DNA from: Arion vulgaris
Taxonomy: Eukaryota > Mollusca > Gastropoda > Stylommatophora > Arionidae
Direction: 5' to 3'
Length of the DNA: 64,000 nt
NCBI GenBank assembly: GCA_020796225.1
Contig: CM036771.1
Location: 26,890,176-26,954,175, forward strand
The position numbers were made by a program, and so were the translations under genes. This document shows, one piece after another, positions 34,101 through 39,174 of the stretch. The notes under the pieces are model-generated. The model saw only the letters and a program-made list of their open reading frames with translations. It did no database searches and was not told the origin of the DNA. Position 1 is the stretch's first letter, and the number at the start of each line of letters is the position of its first letter.

Positions 34101-35375
34101 CTGGGATTCACAACCCATGATACCCCTGTTATAGCAAAGACACTTTAAAAGATACTACTTCTAAACTGCTAATTATCAATTTTCACCACCAAAAAAAAAA
34201 TGTTTGTTTAATGCTGCATATTTAAAAATATATTCTGTCCAGATTTTATTCTTAGAAAATTAACATTGATATATTTATTTATTAACAAATGCTATGTTTA
34301 CAGAATACTATACAGGAGTTAACAGAATGACAAAAAAAATTATACATATAGAAATATAACTTGTTTGACATGACTCTTATCAAAAACAATACATCTGGGA
34401 ACATTTTGAGATGGTAGAAGAACAGGATGGTAAATATAATATTCAAGTATTGATGAGGAAAGAACGTTTGCCCCCCACATGAGAAACGAGAATATCAGAA
34501 GCATCGTTGGTACTATACCATGCATAGAGTACATCGAGAAACAAAGTAATCAAGGGGTTCGGCCATCTAATGAGAATGGAGCCACATTTACTACCATCAC
34601 GTGTCTACAATAATTGCCACTCAGGGCGCAGAGCACGAGGTAGGCCAAGAACACGATGGATAGATAACATCTCAGAGTCCCTGCGAAAGCATGGACTGAC
34701 AACGTCAAGCGCAACACACCTGTCACAAGATAGAAAACTAACTCTCCCTACGCCGCTTCACGGCAAATGTGGTTAAGATAAGATAAGATAAGACTATTAA
34801 ACTATAAGTATTATTTGTCTCTCTCTGTAAAGTAAAAATTATGTTAAATTTCTTGTTCTGAAGTACATGTCTTCTTAACTATAAGATATTTATCCACAGA
34901 TATAGAGGACATTGATCACTATACAGCTGTCATCAGTGCCAACAGACACATTCCTGCACGACTAAGGAAATCTAAATATGGGGAATTTGTCAATGTTAAA
35001 TTGTTGCCTGCCCAGTACCAGAAACCAAAGACATCCATTGAAGCAGCACCTACTGATCATGATGAAAAAGTTTATGCAAAAATTAAAGATGTTTTAACCA
35101 ATCCCTTATTTTCTCCGCTGATGTCACCAGACTTAACAGGTTTACCACCAGCATTCATCCACGTCTGTGAGTTTGATATTCTTCGAGATGATGGACTTTT
35201 GTATGCTAGAAGACTTCAGGATGCAGGGGTAAAAACAGAATTGCATTTTGGGAAAGGTGGTTTTCATGGAGATGCAACAATTAATATGATAACTTTTATG
35301 GATTTGCAACCCAGAAGTGGTAAGGTAGCTTTATCAGCAGCTTATCAATTTGTTCGCTCAATTTTGGAACAATGA
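4066..35375 (+). CDS. Arylacetamide deacetylase / NCEH1-like alpha/beta hydrolase, 5-exon partial gene
   Basis: Serine hydrolase of the alpha/beta-hydrolase fold-3 group. Family members are usually ER-anchored type II membrane proteins that hydrolyse arylacetamides or cholesteryl/acylglycerol esters. Join 4066-4183, 11617-11680, 18029-18150, 33662-33874 and 34900-35375: all introns are GT-AG and phases match, giving 330 codons plus TGA. Visible motifs in the partial product are HGGGW near residue 30 (oxyanion hole), YRMAPKHPFPA near 62-72, GDSAGG with the nucleophile Ser near 104, EFDILRDDG holding the acid Asp, and GGFHGD holding the His. Family members are about 400 residues, so roughly 70 N-terminal residues, including the membrane anchor, are missing and probably lie before the window. 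The substrate cannot be told. Introns are transposon-filled but the exons look undamaged, so the gene is probably functional. Confidence 0.92.
4460..6022 (+). mobile_element. hAT transposon, TTF zinc-finger/ZMYM-like type, internally deleted
   Basis: Termini CAGCGCCGGATTAG and, inverted, CAGTGCCGGATTAG are flanked by 8-bp duplications CGCTGATG (4452-4459, 6023-6030), the hAT hallmark. The inside retains an N-terminal part with DWLCYTETKGQLFCFVC (TTF-type zinc finger, 4920-5090). It also retains the C-terminal hAT dimerisation region: FPNVEIVLRIYLSLIITNC, then RIKSELRNTMGQDRLN (5695-5935). The central catalytic part is missing and stops interrupt the frames. A retrotransposon fragment is inserted at 5252-5597. 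Confidence 0.85.
5252..5597 (-). pseudogene. Non-LTR RT C-terminal fragment nested in the hAT element
   Basis: On the minus strand: WSGHVRRMETCRIPKQ, then EAPGQTTAQIYKDV, matching the LGHVxRM...GxRxxGRP tail of RTE-like elements. A 13-bp duplication TAAAACTAATGTA flanks it (5239-5251 and 5598-5610). It is 5'-truncated. Confidence 0.75.
7100..8138 (+). pseudogene. RTE-type retrotransposon (family R2), RT to 3' end
   Basis: RT domain pieces in three consecutive frames. The first (7175-7615) has GQGVRQACILSPCLFNIF, the catalytic LRYADDTVLL and NSFEYLGSLLT. The second (7599-7871) has IFPVATYGCEAW and CYRRVLRISWTEKRTNRS. The third (7875-8126) has LRYFGHIKRHEGLEKI and RRRGRPRRRWIQDVTDG. A frameshift lies near 7600. 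A TAG at 7869-7871 replaces the Trp codon found in the copy at 38687-39030. The stop TGA (8124-8126) lies in the TGATGATGATGAT tail. Confidence 0.85.
8241..8645. repeat. Minisatellite, 45-bp unit, 9 copies
   Basis: The unit starts TGATACTTCGCCAGCTTTAA and recurs at 8241, 8286, 8331, 8376, 8421, 8466, 8511, 8556 and 8601 with few substitutions. It begins about 100 bp after the tail of the R2 element. Confidence 0.95.
8646..9047. other. Unassigned intronic sequence
   Basis: AT-rich with homopolymer runs. No gene or transposon terminus recognised. Confidence 0.4.
9121..9156 (-). ncRNA. Hammerhead-like motif in PLE terminal repeat
   Basis: On the minus strand TTGATAAAGGCC, a short loop, then GGTCGAAACG. 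This resembles a hammerhead core (CUGANGA, stem II, GAAA) with U-A in place of the C3-G8 pair. The match is by eye. PLE terminal repeats are known to carry hammerhead motifs. Confidence 0.45.
9437..10788 (-). pseudogene. PLE reverse transcriptase + GIY-YIG endonuclease, frameshifted
   Basis: PLEs encode a telomerase-related RT followed by a GIY-YIG nuclease. On the minus strand the RT part reads LQFFLNRRTNPLVST, FEQISGVAMGTKMGPSYA (10830-10600) and RYIDDCIGITDMPEADL with the catalytic YIDD (about 10490-10540, in another frame). A linker ends LKSNI...FGTVQC...CNTCAYV. The nuclease follows (9500-9790): LIYAIICKRCNKAYIGET, DRFAQHLRDIRQ, and ALENRLISLYG with the catalytic Glu. At least two frameshifts, near 10545 and 10200, break the protein. 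The RT N-terminus is absent. Confidence 0.85.
11198..11232 (+). ncRNA. Hammerhead-like motif, right arm of PLE copy A
   Basis: Same motif on the plus strand: TTGATAAAGGCC, loop TTGTT, GGTCGAAACG. Confidence 0.45.
11347..11616. other. Intron 1 end, unassigned
   Basis: No feature beyond a T-rich tract leading to the acceptor ATATAG before 11617. Confidence 0.4.
11617..11680 (+). CDS. Hydrolase exon b
   Basis: Sixty-four bases, acceptor TTATATAG and donor GG|GTGAGT. It continues the previous exon with D-THDQAVYKYALETHAVAINV and ends two bases into a Gly codon. It fits the segment between the HGGG and YRxAP...HPFPA motifs of the family. Confidence 0.9.
11681..12230. other. Start of intron 2, unassigned
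   Basis: No recognised element. The sequence is AT-rich with short frames only. Confidence 0.4.
12235..12342 (+). pseudogene. RTE R2-like RT fragment
   Basis: KTFDCADHQELWKI-like residues followed by a stretch resembling IPLYLIQIIKELYSD. This parallels the sequence just upstream of the RT start in the R2 copy near 7100-7175. The array that follows begins in this sequence. Confidence 0.55.
12343..12521. repeat. Minisatellite, 44-bp unit, 4 copies
   Basis: AAATAGCAGCTGTAAGAATA recurs at 12347, 12391, 12437 and 12481. The first copy is continuous with the R2-like RT fragment, so the repeat grew from retrotransposon sequence. Confidence 0.9.
12851..14863 (-). mobile_element. EN-RT-RNase H non-LTR retrotransposon (family I2), 5'-truncated
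   Basis: The insertion is flanked by a 14-bp duplication TATTTAGTCTCTTA (12837-12850 and 14864-14877). The minus-strand 3' end carries a CATAA-repeat tail (12851-12876). It starts inside the RT domain and includes RNase H, so it belongs to an RNase H-bearing clade such as I/Nimb. A second, shorter copy with the same 3' end is at 39625-39978. Confidence 0.9.
12868..14850 (-). pseudogene. RT-RNase H polyprotein of the I2 element
   Basis: Three segments. The first (14850-14542) is the RT start: NTVGKLLEKFIARRVSN, GGYRPGKDTWCNAA and AIDLQDAYNNV. The second (14561-14004) has LPQGSPLSPVLFNVYT, the catalytic SYADDILVY and LKYLGITVDRSLSF. The third (14004-12868) has the RT tail and RNase H with all four carboxylates: IIIYTDGSV, SMTMEITAAS, IIISDSMSM and NERADSLA. 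It ends in a WECPMCHDVD motif. Frame changes near 14550 and 14004 break the protein, but the RT and RNase H catalytic residues are intact, so this looks like a fairly young copy. Confidence 0.85.
14917..17096 (-). mobile_element. IS630-Tc1/mariner superfamily transposon, wide D-E spacing (Sailor-like)
   Basis: Terminal inverted repeats of roughly 110-120 bp start TAGTCTGTCCATT and end AATGGACAGACTA. TA duplications lie at 14915-14916 and 17097-17098. Total length is 2180 bp with one transposase gene inside. The spacing between the second Asp and the Glu of the catalytic triad is far longer than the usual 34-41 residues, which points to a separate lineage such as DD82E/Sailor. Confidence 0.85.
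15394..16666 (-). pseudogene. DDE transposase of the Sailor-like element
   Basis: The N-terminal segment (16666-16403) has a helix-turn-helix look: RTQLALGLNRESFSRWIKQ. The middle segment (16406-15954) carries the first catalytic Asp in YDIVYLDES and LIFQSK. The third (15957-15598) has LVMDNASYHN (second Asp) and LPPYHAHLNPIELVWAKVKG (Glu); I count 83 residues between them. A TAA at 15598-15600 then interrupts a frame that stays open to 15394. Frameshifts near 16420 and 15970 complete the damage. The intact protein would be about 420 residues. Confidence 0.85.
17260..17830 (-). pseudogene. RNase H-type retrotransposon fragment (family I3)
   Basis: The minus strand reads SIIIVDSKSM (RNase H third carboxylate), FVPVHAGDRGNERADRLASM (fourth carboxylate) and VTISEGAAMD, then the I3 3' end with GAPMDISGFL-like residues. 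The same order occurs at 42091-42460 and, partly, at 3774-4045. Confidence 0.75.
18029..18150 (+). CDS. Hydrolase exon c
   Basis: Acceptor TTTCATAG and donor CCG|GTGAGT. It encodes YRMAPKHPFPASIQDCLDV through NIDATRVGVA. The last base starts the Gly of the GDSAGG motif completed by the next exon. The usual Glu of RLAPEHPFPA is Lys here. Confidence 0.92.
18250..18640 (-). pseudogene. Degenerate RTE-type RT N-terminal fragment
   Basis: On the minus strand a KSPGxDNI-like block is followed by IIKKVWERGTWPNE, the usual opening of RTE reverse transcriptases. Stops are frequent. Confidence 0.55.
18885..19040 (-). repeat. PLE terminal fragment with duplicated end
   Basis: GACTGCAGTAAAACTATGTA occurs twice in tandem (about 18898-18979). 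It is followed by GGCGAAACACGTAAA and ACTGTAGTTTTACAAA, matching the terminal sequence of the PLE copies at 9060 and 49530. No coding part is attached. Confidence 0.6.
19041..19670. other. Unassigned intron 3 sequence
   Basis: No supported feature. Confidence 0.35.
19671..20100. repeat. Minisatellite, 62-bp unit, 7 copies
   Basis: TACACGCGACACACTTGGTC recurs every 62-64 bp from 19671. One or two degenerate units continue to about 20210. Confidence 0.95.
20685..21132 (-). pseudogene. L1/Tx1 ORF2 C-terminal domain
   Basis: Minus strand: SSIFRNLHRTETSIKAKEV, then a Cys-His motif CTLCRQNKQETEDHIFFHC, then a basic Asn-rich tail. CX2C...HX4C knuckles are usual at the end of L1-type ORF2. It is fused in frame to the nested RTE fragment on its right, so a single open frame spans both. 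Confidence 0.75.
21146..21793 (-). pseudogene. RTE-type fragment nested in the L1/Tx1 element
   Basis: Flanked by a 13-bp duplication ATAAAGTGAGTGT (21133-21145, 21794-21806). Minus-strand residues IFNSNVVSILTYASESW, FENRCLRKIMNIKWNE, RRWRYVGQTLRRNDQRIS and SRKRGRPKETLKRTLLR are the RTE C-terminal tail. Removing it restores the ORF2 frame of the surrounding element (GYTHF joined to ITDYSS). Confidence 0.85.
21999..22573 (+). pseudogene. RTE-type fragment (family R4, CTAA tail) nested in the L1/Tx1 element
   Basis: Flanked by a 7-bp duplication CTATGTA (21992-21998, 22574-22580). Plus-strand residues VIPVLTYGCES, FENKCLRKLLKVKWSDF, RKRRRKYLGHVLRSDEKR and KRGRPKTTLRRTI, then the stop and a CTAACTAACTAA tail. 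Removing it joins the surrounding ORF2 as PLAHYYI-GLRLSSL. The same 3' end occurs at 43395-43560 and 60552-60640. Confidence 0.88.
22581..23555 (-). pseudogene. L1/Tx1 ORF2, RT palm and thumb
   Basis: From right to left on the minus strand: RSIIKHTHLIRDIIQYTH, ILSLDQEKACDRVSHDFL, then PLSSLLYVLVLEPVLEEI, the catalytic LIAYADDTIFF (about 23140-23180) and the thumb GRSTVVNTYITPRLLY. A TGA stands in front of PLSSLLYV where RQGCPLS is usual, and frames change between blocks, so the copy is dead. Confidence 0.85.
23556..28600. repeat. Giant minisatellite, 22-bp unit, about 230 copies, inside the RT domain
   Basis: The unit is CTGTATGCTGCATTGTTGGT plus CT, repeated for about 5 kb. The centre is very homogeneous (24300-27100), with point variants such as GCTTCATT, GCTACATT and TTGATCTC. 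Both edges carry more indels (23700-24270, 27250-28600). On the minus strand it reads as repeated DQQCSIQRPT/MQHTETNNAAYR frames, and it lies between RPISLLN (28690) and NRSIIKHT (23550). So it expanded from the ORF2 codons for a DQQCSIxNRSI segment. The open frames across it are artefacts. Confidence 0.97.
28601..28729 (-). pseudogene. L1/Tx1 ORF2, RT motif RPISLLN
   Basis: Minus strand GAADKTQMKNHRPISLLNT followed by KALIRRLKLV-like residues. This is the RT block that should sit just before the sequence now expanded into the 22-bp array. Confidence 0.75.
28730..29085. repeat. Minisatellite, 28-bp unit, 13 copies, in ORF2
   Basis: GGTATGAGTGTAATGTATGC recurs every 28 bp. On the minus strand it encodes AYITLIPK-type residues, the RT block directly upstream of GAADKTQMKNHRPIS, so it also grew from the element's own RT codons. 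Confidence 0.93.
29086..30010 (-). pseudogene. L1/Tx1 ORF2 linker between endonuclease and RT, with local duplications
   Basis: The minus strand is coding-like but broken. It contains a four-copy 22-bp repeat (GTTCCGGGGTGTATAGGTGT plus TT, 29333-29420) and a diverged two-copy duplication of about 80 bp (TACTGCTAGTATTTGTTTGC at 29524 and 29600). Both are local tandem growths of linker codons. Confidence 0.65.
30011..30190. repeat. Tandem repeat, about 44-bp unit, 4 copies, at the end of the endonuclease
   Basis: TACCGCTTTGTGATCGGTGA recurs at about 30020, 30062, 30106 and 30150. On the minus strand it repeats the residues FTDHKAV, the catalytic SDH-type motif of the endonuclease. Confidence 0.9.
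30191..30911 (-). pseudogene. L1/Tx1 ORF2 AP endonuclease domain
   Basis: Nicks target DNA to prime reverse transcription. Minus-strand motifs in order: LHILSLNIRGIRGKIN (Asn), DFLLLQETHI (Glu), VNVYAQANKSEQPAFY, HMIIGRDFNLV (here GRDFN rather than GDFN), SKLDRIYAH and FTDHKAV. The frame is open over the whole domain and starts at 30911. Confidence 0.88.
31064..31260 (-). pseudogene. L1/Tx1 ORF1, C-terminal end
   Basis: Minus strand, Lys/Gln/Asn-rich with PPEKKKKQASSTSK, directly upstream of the ORF2 start, the place of an ORF1 end. A 34-bp tandem duplication (TTTGTTGTTTGTGTTTTGAA, 31184-31245) lies beside the inversion junction. Confidence 0.5.
31352..32062 (+). pseudogene. L1/Tx1 ORF1, inverted N-terminal part with zinc knuckle
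   Basis: The plus strand opens MTIPTLTFKADHVLEGGTIH and continues GVIHWLPPTYTKEGATEIAR and TKCEIFGEYTHWVSQCPQKK. The last is a gag-like CX2CX4HX4C knuckle with the second Cys changed to Phe. Orientation is opposite to ORF2 and it stops exactly at the target duplication, so it belongs to the same insertion. Frame changes near 31600 and 31850. Confidence 0.7.
32078..32522. mobile_element. MITE with long inverted ends, TA target
   Basis: The left end CGTCACTGCTCAGCAG and its inverted partner CTGCTGAGCAGTGACG begin about 85 bp of imperfect inverted repeat. TA lies on each side (32076-32077, 32523-32524). No coding capacity. It directly abuts the right duplication of the L1/Tx1 element. Confidence 0.8.
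32525..33661. other. Intron 3 end, unassigned, with a diverged 70-bp tandem repeat
   Basis: About 32820-33005 holds three imperfect copies of a ~70-bp unit containing TCTATTTATCGAGAACAACC or similar. No transposon protein or terminus recognised elsewhere. Confidence 0.45.
33662..33874 (+). CDS. Hydrolase exon d (nucleophile exon)
   Basis: Acceptor ATAAACAG and donor GCAG|GTGAGT. It completes GDSAGG and continues NLAAAVALALTREKSDLPPL and FQILHYPALQAFDMHLPSHV, as expected after the nucleophile elbow. Confidence 0.94.
33875..34449. other. Intron 4, first half, unassigned
   Basis: AT-rich, with no supported feature. Confidence 0.35.
34450..34793 (+). pseudogene. RTE-type 3' fragment (R3-like) with GATAA tail
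   Basis: Plus strand: RSIVGTIPCIEYIEKQ, FGHLMRMEPHLL, RRARGRPRTRWIDNISESL, then a stop and a GATAAGATAAGATAAG tail (34773-34790). Frames change once near 34555. Related to the fragment at 1-480. Confidence 0.7.
34900..35375 (+). CDS. Hydrolase terminal exon (acid and histidine of the triad)
   Basis: Acceptor TTATCCACAG. It encodes DIEDIDHYTAVISANRHIP, PLFSPLMSPDLTGLPPAFIH, CEFDILRDDGLLYARRLQDA and GGFHGDATINM, and ends ILEQ then TGA (35373-35375). Confidence 0.95.
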
Positions 35376-35775
35376 ACTCTATTTATATCTTAGACTAGAT
35401 GTTCTATTTATGTCTTAAACTAGATGTTCTATTTATATCTTAAACTAGATGTTCTATTTATGTCTTAGACTAGATGTTCTATTTATGTTTTAGACTCAGT
35501 AATCTATTTATGTCTTCGACTGAGTGTTCTATTTATGTCTACGACTGAGTGTTCTATTTATGTCTTTGACTAGATGTTCTATTTATGTCTTAGACTGAGT
35601 ATTCTATTTATGTCTTCGACTGAGTGCTCTATTTATATCTTAAACTAGATGTTCTATTTATGTCTTAGACTAGACGCTCTATTTATGTCTTAGACTAGAC
35701 GCTCTATTTATGTCTTCGACTAGATGTTCTATTTATGTCTTAGACTAGATGTTCTATTTATGTCTTAGACTGAAG
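35376..35775. repeat. Minisatellite in the hydrolase 3' UTR, 25-bp unit, 16 copies
   Basis: GTTCTATTTATGTCTTAGAC recurs every 25 bp starting at the stop codon, with variants in TAGATG/TGAGTG. Confidence 0.95.
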
Positions 35776-35789
35776 TCCAAAGAGTTATT

Positions 35790-35795
35790 AATAAA
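35790..35795 (+). terminator. Polyadenylation signal AATAAA of the hydrolase gene
   Basis: First AATAAA after the stop codon, 415 bases downstream and just past the 3' UTR minisatellite. Confidence 0.6.
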
Positions 35796-35929
35796 TCAAT
35801 TCCTGCTTTATAAGTTAAGTTTAGTATAGCTGTCAATCACAAATTGTGTATAACAGATACTAAATATATATATAGTATCCAGAGCTTCTTAGTCTCCAAG
35901 TTCAGATAACTTATTTTAATGACGAGATT

Positions 35930-36425
35930 GATTGACTGATAGGACTATCATCATCATTGCACTTCAGTGAGTAACCATGCATGCTCTGATCTTTTTCTTA
36001 CACAGGAAGATCTCAGCTACAGTGCACAAACACCGTAGCACCGGCGAGGGTCCCCGATTTTGAAGATGGTGATGATTTTTTGTAAGAATTAAAATAAAAT
36101 TATTTTTTTTTCGAATGAATTTTGTTCGGGCAGTGGTTTTCCAGCCTGTTCTTCTCAATTTTAAACTGCCCAGTGTTCTTTTACATGCTCAAATTGAACA
36201 CGGGTCCTACATTTTATCGTCTATATCTGATAAGACATGGAACTCAATCTCACCTGTACTGAGATCAGGATCGCTGGAAAATATTCCAATTGCTCCACGA
36301 GGGAACGAACCGGTTACCTTTGGCATGAGAGGTGAGCACGTAACCTCTACACTACAGAGACCCAAATGAAGGCATGAGAGGTGAGCACGCCCAACCTCTA
36401 CACCTACAGAGACCCAAATGAATGA
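35930..36425 (-). repeat. Candidate tRNA-derived SINE with TGA-rich tail
   Basis: The minus strand from 36363 to 36290 resembles a tRNA. A box A-like TAGTGTAGAGGTTA is followed 30-odd bases later by a box B-like GGTTCGTTCC. The head is partly duplicated at 36372-36420. The 3' end reads GTGCAATGATGATGATAG (about 35945-35962). A related copy lies at 43600-43960 and a tail fragment at 59070-59120. Confidence 0.55.
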
Positions 36426-36439
36426 AAGATTTTTAATGA

Positions 36440-37030
36440 TAATAATTGTTACATAAATAAAAAATAGTGGGTAAATGAACTACTTAATTAATGAAGCAAC
36501 TAGTTCAATATAACAGAATAAGTGATAATCTTTGGTCTCTACATGAGCTACATCAGACTTAGATATCATATTTTCAACAAGCTAAAAATACTTTTTAAGT
36601 ATGTCATTGTAAAAGTGATAAAATGAAAGCTAAACATCTGTTAATAAAGTGTCCAACAAATGAGAATCAGAGAAGGCAATTGACAAGATTATCACCAATA
36701 CTGTTCTGGGACAAGTTCTGTAGAGATGTCAACATCCATAGATTGGCCACTACTTTCTTTAAAAATACTCCAGCTGATATCTCAAAGTGTAAGCAGAATA
36801 AAAAGAATATAAATAAGCCTTATTATTGTAGTTAATCAGGTATATATTAACTCTTCTTGAACCTTCCACAAAAAACTATTGATGATTACTATTTCTAAGA
36901 GATTTTTATATCTGAATTAAATGTATATATTTATTAAGCAGATAACAAATTATTTGTTTCTAACCATATTTATCAGAAACATAAGCCTATATCATATTCA
37001 GTGTTTCATCATTATGTAGATGGCTAATAG
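36440..37030. other. Mostly unassigned, possible retrotransposon 3' remnant
   Basis: The plus frame 36623-36835 starts KAKHLLIKCPTNENQRRQL, like the HxxxxCP...R end of RNase H-bearing retrotransposons. The match is weak and nothing else is recognised. Confidence 0.35.
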
Positions 37031-37033
37031 TTA

Positions 37034-37235
37034 TCATCATCATCATCTAGTAGCTTGCCTTGTAAAGAACTTTGCTACCATAACAGTCCTTTGGAATTTC
37101 TTTATATCATAAGTCAGATGTCCTGTATCTCATGCTGTCATGGTCCAATTTTAAATCACAATCTGTATCCATCTTTGTCTTCCTAAACTCCCCTTCTCAA
37201 GAATGACTACCTCCATTTTTCTCTTTTCCAAACCT
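37034..37235 (-). pseudogene. RTE R2 3' fragment
   Basis: Minus strand resembles the last 65 codons of the R2 element (EGLEK, RQRWIQ, VAKFFTRQAT) and ends in GATGATGATGATAACT. Strongly diverged from 7100-8138. Confidence 0.7.
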
Positions 37236-37343
37236 TCATATCAGTTTATTTATTCCCGTATTTTAAACTGAGAGATACAAAGTGTGATTTAAATTTAATG
37301 AATACATATTTAACTGTCCTATCATAATATTGTATATATCATA

Positions 37344-38215
37344 ATATGGTGACCTGAGAGAACAATTGGCCCGGTGACTACGGTTGCGACCCTACCAAAA
37401 GGGGAAGAATGGATCCCAACTGATGGTTGCATGATCAACTATCTCAACGTTATCACTCCTCTTGGAAGAGAATGTAGAGATTGGGGCAACATGAAGGCTG
37501 ATCTTGCAGTTAAGCAGCTGATAGAAGATCACTCAAGAGAAGATGATGATGTTGTTGTTGTATATACTGATGGGTCGGTTCAATGTGGTGAAAAGTTTGG
37601 CTGGGGTTTCTTGGCTAATGCGCATGGCAGGGTTGTTGCAGAGCGAAGTGGGACATACAGGACAACTACTTCTAGTATGAGGTTGAGGCCATTACTGCTG
37701 CCCTCCATTGGATCTCTGGGACTTCATTTACTGGGGCCGTTGTTGTATCTGACTCTCAGTCGATGCTTCACAAGATCCAGAAGGGCAGGTTTCGTATGAG
37801 TGGATGTCGTCTATAGAAGTTTCTAACCTCCAGGCTTACTTGGTTTACTTGGGCTTACTTGGAAATTCCTTCCTGGGCATGCGGGTGTTTACGGTAATGA
37901 GAGAGCGGACAGGCTTGCATCAACAGCATCGATTGTTGGGGAGTTGAAGATGGATAAGGGGGATATTCTTTGATATCTTCGCGACTGTCTATTGGATGAG
38001 GATACTAAAATCGATGTTGAATCGATCAAGCGATTTAAGCAGTTTGGAGTTACCCGTTATTCAAGTAGAACTGGATGTCTGAGAGGCAGAGTGACTGTGT
38101 TTAATCAGCGAGCCACGGGAACCATAAGTATGCATATCTGTTGGGGAGACTGATCACCTATGGGTCTGCCCGGAGTGCAATGACGTCAGTTTAGTAACCT
38201 ATAACCAATCATAAT
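37344..38215 (+). pseudogene. RNase H domain and 3' end of I1 family
   Basis: Plus strand: GEEWIPTDGCMINYLNVITP, VVVYTDGSVQCGEKFGW (first RNase H Asp) and TYRTTTSSM. After a frameshift near 37680 come VSDSQSML-like residues and NERADRLAS, then the tail AACCTATAACCAATCATAAT. It corresponds to the RNase H part of the longer minus-strand copy at 50700-54404. Confidence 0.8.
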
Positions 38216-38364
38216 AATTATGTAGTGAAGTAATTATAATTATTTTCTTATGTTCTCAATATGAAATTGAACCAATTATTCCACATATGGTCTAAGGGTG
38301 ACCTGTCAGCAAACAAAGTTGATACTAAAGACTTTATTATCAAACTGTGTTTAGTGAGTACATT

Positions 38365-38465
38365 ATATTGTGATAGTTTTCATCAATTATTGATGAAGTA
38401 CAAAGTAGTTGGTTATGATATTAATTATTGATGAAGTACAAAGTAGTTGGTTATGTTATTAGTTA
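38365..38465. repeat. Tandem duplication, about 50 bp, two copies
   Basis: TTGATGAAGTACAAAGTAGT occurs twice in a row with flanking similarity. Confidence 0.75.
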
Positions 38466-38497
38466 TTGGCAACTATATTGACATTGTATCTCTAGAG

Positions 38498-39174
38498 CAG
38501 TGGTTCTCAACCTGTGGGCCACGACCCCTTTGGAGGTTGAACGACCATTTCACAAGGGTCGCCTAAGATCATCGGAAAACACATATTTATCATAATAAGA
38601 AATAACTATTTCACAATATATATTTGCATATTGTTTATGTGATTAATCACTATTCTTTAATTATGTGCAATTTGTAGCAATGAAAATCATCATCATCAAA
38701 TAGCTTGTCCTGAGCAGAACTTTGCCACCCCAACAAGTCTCCGAAATTTCCTAACCATCAGCGGTCATTTTCAAACCATCAGATACATCCTAAATCCATC
38801 TTCTCCGTGGTCTTCCTCTTCTTCTCTTTTCCGGTATGCCTCCTTCCATGATCGTCTTCTCCCGCCCTTCATGTCTTCTTATATGTCCAAAATATCTCAA
38901 TTTTCTCTTTCTTATTTGTAGCATCAGCCAGTTTTCTTTAATTTTGAGTTCTTTCTGGATAGATCTATTTGTTCTCTTCTCTGTCAATGATATACGTAGG
39001 ACTCTTCTGTAACACTTATATTCGAAAGCATATCAGATGTTTACATTACGATTCATAACAATAGCAAAATCACAGTTTTGAAGTGGAAACGAACATAATT
39101 TGATGGTTGGGAGTCACCTCAACATGAGAAACTGTATTTAAGGGTCACGGCATTAGGAAAGTTGATAATCACTG
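38498..39174. mobile_element. SPIN-like hAT element (non-autonomous), carrying an RTE insert
   Basis: Starts CAGTGGTTCTCAACCTGTGG and ends GTTGATAATCACTG. An 8-bp duplication CTCTAGAG lies at 38490-38497 and 39175-39182. From memory, the left arm (TTCACAAGGGTCGCCTAAGA, then ATCGGAAAACACATATTTAT) and the right arm (TTTACATTACGATTCATAAC, then GGGTCACGGCATTAGGAAAG) match the SPIN consensus closely. SPIN is the hAT family spread horizontally between vertebrates and also reported in a triatomine bug and a pond snail. A CTAG-centred target is usual for this hAT group. Confidence 0.8.
38687..39030 (-). pseudogene. RTE R2 3' fragment inside the SPIN-like element
   Basis: Minus strand EKRTNRSIQKELKIKENWLM, RKLRYFGHIRRHEGREK and RRRGRPRRRWI, closely matching the R2 copy at 7790-8126 and ending in the same TGATGATGAT tail. 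It interrupts SPIN between AATGAAAAT and CATATCAG. Exact borders are ambiguous by a few bases. Confidence 0.88.

Noticed and set aside
36290..36363. Functional tRNA gene
   Set aside because: Box-like motifs are present, but the anticodon arm and acceptor stem do not pair well and the head is partly duplicated; better read as a SINE head.
37374..37799. Host RNase H gene
   Set aside because: The YTDGS and TTTSSM blocks match the I1 retrotransposon; the copy is frameshifted and tailed.
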